NCBI GenBank assembly: GCA_017413145.1
Contig: JAFPUX010000353.1
Coordinates: 1-7,270, forward strand
Origin: Kiritimatiellia bacterium
GTDB taxonomy: Bacteria > Verrucomicrobiota > Kiritimatiellia > RFP12 > UBA3636
Direction: 5' to 3'
Length of the DNA: 7,270 bases
The notes beneath the pieces are model-generated. The model made no database searches and was not told the DNA's origin. It was given only the letters and a program-made list of their open reading frames with translations. A program made the position numbers and the translations under genes. Shown in pieces: positions 1 through 5,501 of the stretch (positions within the stretch are counted from its first letter, which is position 1; the number at the start of each line of letters is the position of its first letter).

Positions 1-542
1 ATGAAGTCGAGCCCCGCCTCGACGGAGAGCGTGAGCAGGTCGAGCACGAACGGCAGCGCGCGCACGATCGCGGTCTGGCGGCGGCGCACCGCGGCGCGCA
101 GCCACAGCAGCGGCCACATGTAGAGCAGCAGCACGCCGAGCAGCGCGACGGGCGGGAAGAGCCCGGCCGTGCGCGGGCCGCCGCCGCGCAGCGCGAGGTG
201 CGCGGCGAGCACCCAGAACGGGCCGAGGCAGAGCGGGAGCAGGAGCTTGAGCGAGAGGTATTCCCACGGCGCGAGCAGGCCGTCGAATCCGCCCGAGGCG
301 AGCATCGCGCCGACACGGTCCCGGACGGCCGCGAACGACGGGCCGCGGAAGAGCTTCTCCACGTTCGGCGCGAGCGGGAGAAGCATCCGGAAGACGAGCG
401 GGAGGCGCCGCTCCTGGCGGCGGCCGTCCGCGAGCGTCACGTAGGTGACGCGTTGCGCGACGAGCGCCGCGTAGGCGGCGAACAGCCCCGCGGCGACGGC
501 CCAGAGCAGGACGGAAGCATACGCGAACGCGGAGGGGAACAC
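1..542 (-). CDS. TadC-like type II secretion F-domain membrane protein, C-terminus outside window
   Basis: The first 180 residues are present; the gene runs off the left edge. The most telling stretch is residues 162-180, which contain LPFVLDLLTLSVEAGLDF. This matches the opening of the T2SSF domain in TadC proteins (consensus LPdaLDLLalcvEAGLsf), and the preceding W-L-R...R-R-R...I-V-R pattern also fits. I see three hydrophobic segments, about residues 7-29, 99-118 and 126-147, with a basic cytoplasmic-type stretch between the first two. TadC and TadB form the inner-membrane platform of Tad/Flp pili. The start is GTG at 542-540, chosen because GGAGG lies five bases upstream (minus strand of 548-552) and the first hydrophobic segment follows directly. 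It begins 22 bases after the small membrane protein gene, so the two are probably co-transcribed. A general T2SS/T4P GspF-like protein is possible, but the VEAGL sequence favours TadC. Confidence 0.8.
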   Translation of the reverse strand, partial: MFPSAFAYASVLLWAVAAGLFAAYAALVAQRVTYVTLADGRRQERRLPLVFRMLLPLAPNVEKLFRGPSFAAVRDRVGAMLASGGFDGLLAPWEYLSLKLLLPLCLGPFWVLAAHLALRGGGPRTAGLFPPVALLGVLLLYMWPLLWLRAAVRRRQTAIVRALPFVLDLLTLSVEAGLDF

Positions 543-547
543 GGGGA

Positions 548-552
548 CCTCC
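548..552 (-). promoter_or_regulatory. Shine-Dalgarno site of the TadC-like gene
   Basis: GGAGG on the minus strand, five bases before a GTG codon at 542-540. No ATG in this frame lies nearby (the first internal Met is at residue 53, past the first membrane segment), so this site decides the start. Confidence 0.65.
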
Positions 553-564
553 GGGCCGGCGGGA

Positions 565-882
565 TTAGGCGAACTTGAGGGCTTCCCAGTCCGCGAACTC
601 CATGATCACGATGAAGATGAAGATCAGGGTCGAGATCACGGCGAGAACGGCCGCCCAGCCGAAGCGGGGCGCGCGCTCGACGGCGGCGGCGCCGGGGCCG
701 ACGCCCGCGTTGTCGATCTTGTGGCGGGAGGACACGTAGATGCCGCCCGACGGCTGCGCGGGCGCGGCGCCTTCGGCGGGCGCGGCGCCGTCGGGGGCGG
801 GAGCCGCTCCGTCGGCCGCGGGGGCGACGGGCTTGGCCGCGATGGTGGGTTCCGCTTTCTTGATTTTGAGGGTCTTGGCCAT
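565..882 (-). CDS. Small Ala/Pro-rich single-pass membrane protein of unknown function
   Basis: A 105-residue protein I do not recognise. Residues 1-18 are basic (MAKTLKIKK...). Residues 19-46 are a low-complexity Ala/Pro/Gly/Asp tract with repeated GAAPA units; the DNA there contains a near-exact 18-bp period (760-771 and 778-789 are identical). Residues 47-73 hold a short hydrophilic segment (GGIYVSSRHKIDN). Residues about 74-96 form one strong hydrophobic helix, followed by a short tail ending in LKFA. With one helix near the C-terminus and no signal peptide, it looks like a tail-anchored-type protein with most of the chain in the cytoplasm (inference). The start ATG has AGGAG six bases upstream and a good promoter just before it. 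The TadC-like gene follows after 22 bases, suggesting a role with that secretion platform, but no homology supports this. Strong SD, promoter and a clear membrane helix argue it is real. Confidence 0.75.
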   Translation of the reverse strand: MAKTLKIKKAEPTIAAKPVAPAADGAAPAPDGAAPAEGAAPAQPSGGIYVSSRHKIDNAGVGPGAAAVERAPRFGWAAVLAVISTLIFIFIVIMEFADWEALKFA

Positions 883-905
883 GGTGAGCTCCTGTATGGG
901 GACGG

Positions 906-934
906 AGTATAGCGGATACGCCGCGGGAAATCAA
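906..934 (-). promoter_or_regulatory. Probable sigma70-type promoter for the small membrane protein/TadC-like pair
   Basis: On the minus strand, TTGATT (-35, 929-934) and TATACT (-10, 906-911) are separated by 17 bases. The first resembles TTGACA and the second matches TATAAT at five of six positions. Transcription would begin near 899, about 17 bases before the ATG at 882, leaving room for the AGGAG site. The -35 hexamer contains the purN stop codon (TGA), so the promoter overlaps the end of purN. Confidence 0.6.
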
Positions 935-1551
935 GGGGTTTCGACGACCACGCGGCGACCCTCGACGCGGAGGCGGCCGGCGGCGAGGAGACGCAGCGCC
1001 TCGGGGTAGGCTTTGTGCTCCTCGACCTGGATGCGCGCGTGGAGCGTCTCGGGCGTGTCGCCGTCGAGCACCGGCACCGCGCGCTGCACGATGATCGGGC
1101 CGGTGTCCGTCCCGGCGTCGACGAAGTGCACCGTGACGCCCGCGACCTTCGCGCCGTAGTCCAGCGCCTGCTTCCACGCCGCGACGCCCGGGAACGACGG
1201 CAGCAGCGCGGGGTGGATGTTGAGCACGCGGTTCGGGAACGCGGCGAGGAGCTTCGGCTTCACGATGCGCATGAAGCCCGCGAGCGCGACGACCTCCGCG
1301 CCGTGCGCCTTGAGGTGCTCGATGTAGCGGTCCTCGGCGGGCCCTTCGAGCTTCGTCTTGAACGGCGCGGGGTCGAGGTAGTCGGCCGGGATGCCGTGCT
1401 TGCGCGCGCGGTCGAGAATCTTTGCGTCCGGGACGTCCGCGACGACGCAGACGATCCGTGCGTCGAGCTCGCCGCGGTCGATCGCGTCCTGGATGGACTG
1501 CATGTTGGTCCCGGAGCCGGATCCGAGAACGCCGATTTTCAGGGTGGACAT
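931..1551 (-). CDS. purN: Phosphoribosylglycinamide formyltransferase (GAR transformylase)
   Basis: Transfers a formyl group from 10-formyltetrahydrofolate to GAR, the third step of de novo purine synthesis, in the cytoplasm. The product is 206 residues, close to the usual 190-215. The N-terminal phosphate-binding loop reads VLGSGSGTNMQS (residues 8-19). The catalytic triad is intact: Asn111 and His113 in LNIHPALLPSFPG, and Asp149 in VHFVDAGTDTGPII, equivalent to N106, H108 and D144 of the E. coli enzyme. An AGFMRIV segment (91-97) belongs to the conserved core. The ATG at 1551 was chosen because the family fold begins at once (STLKIGVLGSGSG); upstream in-frame sequence is not protein-like. 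No Shine-Dalgarno sequence precedes it; the leader is pyrimidine-rich with a degenerate 7-bp repeat. It stands alone, not next to purM or purH, and probably has its own promoter. Confidence 0.96.
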   Translation of the reverse strand: MSTLKIGVLGSGSGTNMQSIQDAIDRGELDARIVCVVADVPDAKILDRARKHGIPADYLDPAPFKTKLEGPAEDRYIEHLKAHGAEVVALAGFMRIVKPKLLAAFPNRVLNIHPALLPSFPGVAAWKQALDYGAKVAGVTVHFVDAGTDTGPIIVQRAVPVLDGDTPETLHARIQVEEHKAYPEALRLLAAGRLRVEGRRVVVETP

Positions 1552-1555
1552 GGGC

Positions 1556-1576
1556 GGAAAGGTTGGAGGTGAGAGG
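1556..1576 (+). repeat. Degenerate 7-bp repeats just upstream of purN
   Basis: On the plus strand the units are GGAAAGG, TTGGAGG and TGAGAGG, each seven bases and ending in RRAGG or GGAGG. They lie four bases before the purN start codon, so the purN mRNA carries the pyrimidine-rich complement where a Shine-Dalgarno would normally be. Three loose units could arise by chance; the similar period upstream of miaB is the reason for listing them. Confidence 0.4.
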
Positions 1577-1600
1577 TCGAAGATGACGTGATGGACGAGA

Positions 1601-1628
1601 AGGATACCACATCCGCGGTGAGGCGCAA
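1601..1628 (-). promoter_or_regulatory. Possible promoter for purN
   Basis: On the minus strand, TTGCGC (1623-1628) and TATCCT (1601-1606) are 16 bases apart. The -10 hexamer is preceded by TGG, giving an extended -10 (TGnTATCCT). The predicted start near 1594 gives a leader of about 43 bases. It lies in the 130-base spacer between miaB and purN. Individual hexamers are only moderate matches. Confidence 0.45.
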
Positions 1629-1681
1629 GCGCTATTTCGACAGACGCCGTTTGGAATTTCTCCGTTTCATGGCTCCATGTT

Positions 1682-3064
1682 TCACGGCGCAGAACACGGT
1701 GCGCCGACGGTGCCGAACAGCGTCTGCGGGTGCGCGCTTTCGATCCGGACTTGGACGAAGTCCCCGCGCGCGAGACCCGGGACGGGCTCGAAGACGACGA
1801 TCTTGTTCTGCTCCGTGCGGCCGGACCAGCGCGCCGCGTTGCGCAGCGACGGGCCGTCCGCGAGGACCTCGACCGTGCGGCCGGTCCAGCGGTCGTTGAG
1901 GCGCTGGCCGCGCGCGTCCTGGTCCGCGAGCAGGACTTGGTCGCGGCGCCGCTTCTCCTCGTCCGGAACGTCGTCCGGCCGCTCTGCCGACGGCGTGCCG
2001 GGGCGCGGCGAATACTTGAACACGAACGCGTTGTCGAAGGCGGCCTCCTCCATCGCGGAGCGCGTGAGCTCGAAGTCTTCCTCCGTCTCGCCCGGGAAGC
2101 CGACGATGACGTCGGTCGTGATCGCGATGTCCGGGACACCCTCGCGCAGCGCGCGGACGGCGTCGAGGTAGCGCGCGCGGTCGTAGCCGCGTCGCATTTC
2201 CTTCAGGACGCGGTCCGAGCCGCTTTGCATCGGCAGGTGCAGGTGCGCGCAGACGGCGGGGATTTCGCGCATGGCGCGGACGAGCTCCGGCGTGACGCCG
2301 AGCGGATGGCCCGAGGTGAAGCGCAGGCGGCGGATCGCGGGGACTTCGCGGGCGAGCAGCTCCAGCAGGCGCGGGAGCGGCTCGGTGAAGCCCATGGGGG
2401 AGGGGAGGTCGTCCGGCCACGCGAAGCCCATGCGGCCGTAGCGCATCACGCTCTGGCCGAGGAGCGTGATCTCGCGCGCTCCGCGCTCCGCTTCGGCGCG
2501 GACTTCCGCGAGGACCGCGCGCGGGTCGCGGCTCTCCTCGCGGCCGCGCACGAACGGAACGATGCAGTAGGAGCAGCGTTGGTTGCAGCCAAACAAGATT
2601 GTCACGAAGGATGCGGGGGCCGGCGGACCGCCGGCCCCCGCATCTTTCGCGGGAAGGGCGTCCTCGGCCCCGCGTTCGGAATCGGGGACGAGCATCCCCT
2701 TCGACCCCGCGAGCGCGCGGCGGACGAGGTCGACAACCGCGGCGCCGGCGGCGCGCGGGCCGACGGAAAAGGAGAGGCCGGGAACGAGGGCGAAGACGTC
2801 CGGGCCGAGGCGGTTCGCCATGCAGCCCGTGAGGCCGACGACGAGGCCGGGGCGCTCGCGGCGCGCGGCGCAGAGCATGCCGAGTTTGCCGAGCGCCTTC
2901 TCCTCGGCCTTCTCGCGGACGGAGCACGAGTTGACGAGGACGACGTCCGCCTCGTCCTCCGCCGGCGCGTCGGCGAAGCCGGCCGCGCGCAAGCGGCGCG
3001 CAAGCAGCTCGGAGTCGCGCACGTTCATCTGGCAGCCGTAGGTGTGGATGGAGAAGGTGGGCAT
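1682..3064 (-). CDS. miaB: tRNA-2-methylthio-N6-dimethylallyladenosine synthase (MiaB methylthiotransferase)
   Basis: Radical-SAM enzyme that adds a methylthio group to C2 of i6A37 in tRNAs reading UNN codons. It has 460 residues, normal for MiaB. The N-terminal UPF0004 domain binds the auxiliary Fe-S cluster through Cys11 (TYGCQMN), Cys47 (NSCSVRE) and Cys81 (LTGCMAN). The radical-SAM cluster is Cys160, Cys164 and Cys167 (GCNQRCSYCIVPFVRG). LHLPMQSGSDRVLKEMRRGY (275-294) and DVIVGFPGETEEDF (318-331) are strongly MiaB-like, and a C-terminal TRAM domain occupies about 388-453. The ATG at 3064 was chosen because MPTFSIHTYGCQMN is the family's usual beginning; the frame stays open upstream to about 3286, but that part crosses heptamer repeats and another gene. 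Two oddities are residues 140-153, encoded by a long GC palindrome, and GQSVM (203-207) where MiaB usually has GQNVN. No Shine-Dalgarno is visible. Confidence 0.95.
   Translation of the reverse strand: MPTFSIHTYGCQMNVRDSELLARRLRAAGFADAPAEDEADVVLVNSCSVREKAEEKALGKLGMLCAARRERPGLVVGLTGCMANRLGPDVFALVPGLSFSVGPRAAGAAVVDLVRRALAGSKGMLVPDSERGAEDALPAKDAGAGGPPAPASFVTILFGCNQRCSYCIVPFVRGREESRDPRAVLAEVRAEAERGAREITLLGQSVMRYGRMGFAWPDDLPSPMGFTEPLPRLLELLAREVPAIRRLRFTSGHPLGVTPELVRAMREIPAVCAHLHLPMQSGSDRVLKEMRRGYDRARYLDAVRALREGVPDIAITTDVIVGFPGETEEDFELTRSAMEEAAFDNAFVFKYSPRPGTPSAERPDDVPDEEKRRRDQVLLADQDARGQRLNDRWTGRTVEVLADGPSLRNAARWSGRTEQNKIVVFEPVPGLARGDFVQVRIESAHPQTLFGTVGAPCSAP
2605..2649. repeat. 45-bp GC-rich palindrome inside miaB
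   Basis: Positions 2610-2626 and 2628-2644 are perfect inverted complements (17 bp) around one central base, A2627. Pairing resumes beyond one mismatch (2609/2645) for four more base pairs, giving 22-position arms with one mismatch. The core is GGGGGCCGGCGG / CCGCCGGCCCCC. It is read in frame as MiaB residues 140-153 (KDAGAGGPPAPASF), in the linker before the radical-SAM cysteines. Because the codons are aligned with the symmetry axis, the plus strand encodes the same peptide. It resembles a REP-like or RPE-like palindromic element inserted within a gene (inference). Confidence 0.85.
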
Positions 3065-3076
3065 GGGGAAGTGGAA

Positions 3077-3132
3077 GAGTGACGAGTGACGAGTGACGAG
3101 TGGAGAGTGAAGAGTGAAGAGTGAAGAGTGGA
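3077..3132 (+). repeat. Tandem heptamer array (8 x 7 bp, GAGTGNN)
   Basis: Eight consecutive 7-bp units on the plus strand: GAGTGAC three times, GAGTGGA, GAGTGAA three times, GAGTGGA. The first five bases are invariant. The array fills most of the 73-base spacer between the stop codon of the putative glycan transferase gene and the miaB start, ending 12 bases before the miaB ATG. The miaB mRNA would carry the complement (CACTC-rich). No promoter or terminator is visible in this spacer. Confidence 0.95.
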
Positions 3133-3137
3133 AACGG

Positions 3138-4694
3138 TCAGAGGCCGAGGTCACGGCGGATCGAGGCGAGGGCGGCGGCGGCGGCGTGGGGGTAGTTGAG
3201 CATGACGGAGGGGCGGAAGGCTTCGCGGGCTTCCGCCTTGGAATCCTTGCCGCCGAGGACGACGTCGCGCAGGAACCGGTCGACATCGTCGGGGGCGCAG
3301 GCGACGTGGCATCGCTTCAGGCACTCGCGGCCGAGCGGCGCGAACTTCGTGTCGGCGTCGCTCGGCTGCTTGAGCAGGTAGCAGCACGGGCGGCCGGTGT
3401 AGAACCACTCGACGAGCCACGAGCCGCAGTCCTGCACGATGGCGTCCGCTTCGGCGAATTCGGCGAAGTAGTCGCCGCCGTCGGAGAGACGCACGTTGTC
3501 GCGTCCGCGCAGCGCCATGAGCCAGCGGTCGACGCGCTCCGGGCCCCACTGGGACGGTCTCCGCAGCACGTCGAGCAGAAACGGGTGCGGGCGGAAGACG
3601 AAGTCCAGCTGCGGGTAGCGCGCGGGCAGTTCCGCGAAGAAGTCCGCGAAGCGGTCGAAAGTCGAAAGCGCGAGCACGTCGTTGAGACCGCCCTCGACGG
3701 AGTGGTGCGGCGCGACGAGGACGGTCTTGCGCGCCTTCGGCTTCCGCTTCGCCTCGAACGCGGCGAGACGGTCCATCTTGACATAGCCGGTCAGCTCGGC
3801 GTTCGCGCCGCGCAGGATCGAGTGCTCGCGGTACTCGGCGAGCGTGGCGTCGCATTCGAGGAAGACTTTCCAGAAGCAGGCGTAGTTCTGCTTGGCCACC
3901 AGGTCGCGGTCGTAGAGCGAGCGGTAGTAGCCGTAGTTGACGTGGAGCGGGAGAAACGGACGGCCGACGGACCACCGCGGGTTGTAGCGGAAGTCGGAGA
4001 GGTCGTAGGGCGAGGGGTAGACGGCCAAGTCGGCGTCCGCGAGCAGGTCGGGCCAGGCGCCGGCGCGGTCGCGGAAGACGCGCAGGAAGAGAAATTCCGG
4101 GTAGTCGCGGGCGAGCTCGCGTTCGCAGGCGGCGCGGCCGGGCTCGGGGTCGCGGCCCGGCCAGCGCAGGTCGGGGACGACGGCGACGCGCGGCTCGAAG
4201 AGCGGGTCGGCGAGCATCGCGTCCAGCAGCGGCCGTGCGGGGAACATCGCGGCGGACGCGACGAAGAAGACGGCGCGGAGCGGCCCGCCGTCCGCGGCTT
4301 TCGCGCGGAGGCGGGCGAGCGTTTCTTCGCGCGAAACGGGCGCCGCGCCGGACGCTTCGAGGAACGAGGTCGGCAAGCCGCGGCGGCGGCCGCGGCGCTC
4401 GTAGTGGGCGAGCGGGTTTTCGTCCGGCGCGAGGCCGTGCAGCGCGGCGTATTCGCGGCCGCAGAAGCGCGGCGACGGGTCGAGCCCCGCGCGGAAGCCG
4501 GCGGTGAGGTAGTGCATCGCGGGAATCGCGCCGGCGCGGCGGGCGCCGGGGTTTTCGCGCATGTACCAGTCCGCGTCGAAGAGCGGCGAGCGCTCGATCC
4601 GGCGGCGGTCGCGGAGCGCCGCGAGGCCGATCTTCATCGAGGCCGGCGACGCGCAGTACCGCAGGACCGACCGGACGGAATCGCGCAGCGCCAT
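3138..4694 (-). CDS. Putative CDP-glycerol:poly(glycerophosphate) glycerophosphotransferase-like glycan protein
   Basis: A 518-residue protein, probably acting in surface polymer (capsule, O-antigen or teichoic-acid-like) assembly. The N-terminal part (about 36-111) holds two copies of a module common in glycan-biosynthesis proteins. Copy one reads SPLFDADWY...NP...HY...G...DPSPRF (36-77); a shorter copy reads EY...NP...HY...RG...LPTSF (81-111). The rest resembles the TagF/Glyphos_transf fold: APHHS (328-332), TFDRFADFF (345-353), FRPHP (367-371) and DAIVQDCGSWLVEW with GRP (417-436), matching the family's His-Pro and D-x-x-S...E...P positions. There is no signal peptide or clear membrane helix, so it is likely cytoplasmic or peripheral. 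The ATG at 4694 lies 8 bases after the hisF stop, without a Shine-Dalgarno, and puts the module near the N-terminus; the frame remains open far upstream but overlaps hisF. Domain assignment is fairly confident; substrate is unknown, and another GT-B transferase is possible. Confidence 0.8.
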   Translation of the reverse strand: MALRDSVRSVLRYCASPASMKIGLAALRDRRRIERSPLFDADWYMRENPGARRAGAIPAMHYLTAGFRAGLDPSPRFCGREYAALHGLAPDENPLAHYERRGRRRGLPTSFLEASGAAPVSREETLARLRAKAADGGPLRAVFFVASAAMFPARPLLDAMLADPLFEPRVAVVPDLRWPGRDPEPGRAACERELARDYPEFLFLRVFRDRAGAWPDLLADADLAVYPSPYDLSDFRYNPRWSVGRPFLPLHVNYGYYRSLYDRDLVAKQNYACFWKVFLECDATLAEYREHSILRGANAELTGYVKMDRLAAFEAKRKPKARKTVLVAPHHSVEGGLNDVLALSTFDRFADFFAELPARYPQLDFVFRPHPFLLDVLRRPSQWGPERVDRWLMALRGRDNVRLSDGGDYFAEFAEADAIVQDCGSWLVEWFYTGRPCCYLLKQPSDADTKFAPLGRECLKRCHVACAPDDVDRFLRDVVLGGKDSKAEAREAFRPSVMLNYPHAAAAALASIRRDLGL

Positions 4695-4702
4695 GGTCCC
4701 GG

Positions 4703-5482
4703 CTAGAAGGTGCGGCGGACGGGAACGCCGAGCGCCGCGAGGTCGCGTTTGATGCGGGAGACGGTCCACTCGCCCGTGTGGAGCATGCCGGCGACGATCG
4801 CGGCGTCGGCGTGCGCCTCGACGAAGGCGTCGCGGAGGTGTTCCGGAGAGCCCGCGCCGCCGGAGGCGACGACCGGGACGCCCACCGCATCCGCGACGAG
4901 GCGGGTGATCGTCAGCTCGAAGCCGGCCCGGGTGCCGTCCGCGTCGACGGAGTTCACGACGATTTCGCCGGCGCCGAGGCCTTCGGCGCGTTTCGCCCAT
5001 TCGACCGCGTCCATGCCGGTGTGGTTGCGGAAGCCGCGGGTCGTGATTTCGTAGCCGGACGGGCAGCGCCGGAGGTCGTCGGTCCGCACGGGGTCCATGC
5101 CGAGGACGACGCACTGCGCGCCGAACGCGCGCGCGCCGTCCGCGATGATCGCGGGGTTCGCGACGGCGAGCGAATTGACGGACACCTTCTCCGCGCCGGC
5201 GAGGAGGATCTTCTCCATGTCGGACACGGACGACACGCCGCCGCCGACGGCGAACGGGATGCGGACGGCGCGCGCGACGCGGGCGACCATCTCGAGGTCG
5301 GTCGGCCGGCGTTCGTGCGACGCGGTGATGTCGTAGACGACGAGCTCGTCGCAGCCGTCCGCGTAGTAGCGCGCGGCCAGCTCGACCGGGTCGCCCAGGT
5401 CGACGTTGTTCTGGAACTTGACGCCCTTGGTCACCCGGTTGCGGATGACGTCGAGGCAGGGGATGATCCGGCGGGTGAGCAT
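4703..5482 (-). CDS. hisF: Imidazole glycerol phosphate synthase cyclase subunit
   Basis: HisF uses ammonia delivered by the HisH glutaminase to convert PRFAR into imidazole glycerol phosphate and AICAR, in histidine synthesis. The 259-residue length is normal for this (beta-alpha)8 barrel. Both catalytic aspartates sit at their classical positions: Asp11 (IIPCLD) and Asp130 (VVLGMD). Phosphate-binding motifs are intact: FAVGGGVSS (77-85), KVSVNS (99-104), DADGT (180-184) and VVASGGAGSPEH (204-215). The variant with KGVKFQNN...DLGDPVELA and LGMD...PSGYEI is a known longer-loop HisF subtype, seen as I recall in deltaproteobacteria-like and related lineages. The ATG at 5482 gives the canonical MLTRRIIPCLDV start and lies 18 bases after the ParA stop codon. 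No Shine-Dalgarno is visible; the gap holds a small GC hairpin. hisH and hisA are not in the window. Confidence 0.97.
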   Translation of the reverse strand: MLTRRIIPCLDVIRNRVTKGVKFQNNVDLGDPVELAARYYADGCDELVVYDITASHERRPTDLEMVARVARAVRIPFAVGGGVSSVSDMEKILLAGAEKVSVNSLAVANPAIIADGARAFGAQCVVLGMDPVRTDDLRRCPSGYEITTRGFRNHTGMDAVEWAKRAEGLGAGEIVVNSVDADGTRAGFELTITRLVADAVGVPVVASGGAGSPEHLRDAFVEAHADAAIVAGMLHTGEWTVSRIKRDLAALGVPVRRTF

Positions 5483-5483
5483 G

Positions 5484-5501
5484 GCGGGGAAGCGGCCCCG
5501 C
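5484..5501. other. Small GC hairpin between parA-like gene and hisF
   Basis: GCGGGG (5484-5489) and CCCCGC (5496-5501) can pair around a six-base loop. It spans the whole ParA-hisF gap, just before the hisF ATG. No T-run follows, so it is not a terminator; it could mask the start region or stabilise mRNA. A six-base-pair stem in such GC-rich DNA may be chance. Confidence 0.3.

Noticed and set aside
1668..1705. Possible terminator at the miaB end: inverted repeats CATGG/CCATG (1668-1679) and GGCGCA/TGCGCC (1686-1705)
   Set aside because: Stems are five and six base pairs, the second is inside the coding region, and no T-run follows on the minus strand.
1877..1894. Repeat of GTGCGGCCGGnCCAGCG also seen near 1829
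   Set aside because: Both copies lie in the MiaB TRAM region and encode RW(T/S)GRT. It looks like similar peptide motifs in a GC-rich gene, not a mobile repeat.
1730..3082. A 450-residue plus-strand open frame opposite miaB
   Set aside because: It is antisense to an intact miaB; low-complexity composition and no recognisable domain.
3065..3286. A longer miaB start giving about 74 more N-terminal residues
   Set aside because: The extension translates heptamer repeats and overlaps the upstream gene; MiaB proteins normally begin just before the TYGCQMN motif.
3114..4706. A 530-residue plus-strand open frame opposite the glycan transferase
   Set aside because: It is antisense to a recognisable gene, has no motif, and its start lies inside the heptamer array.
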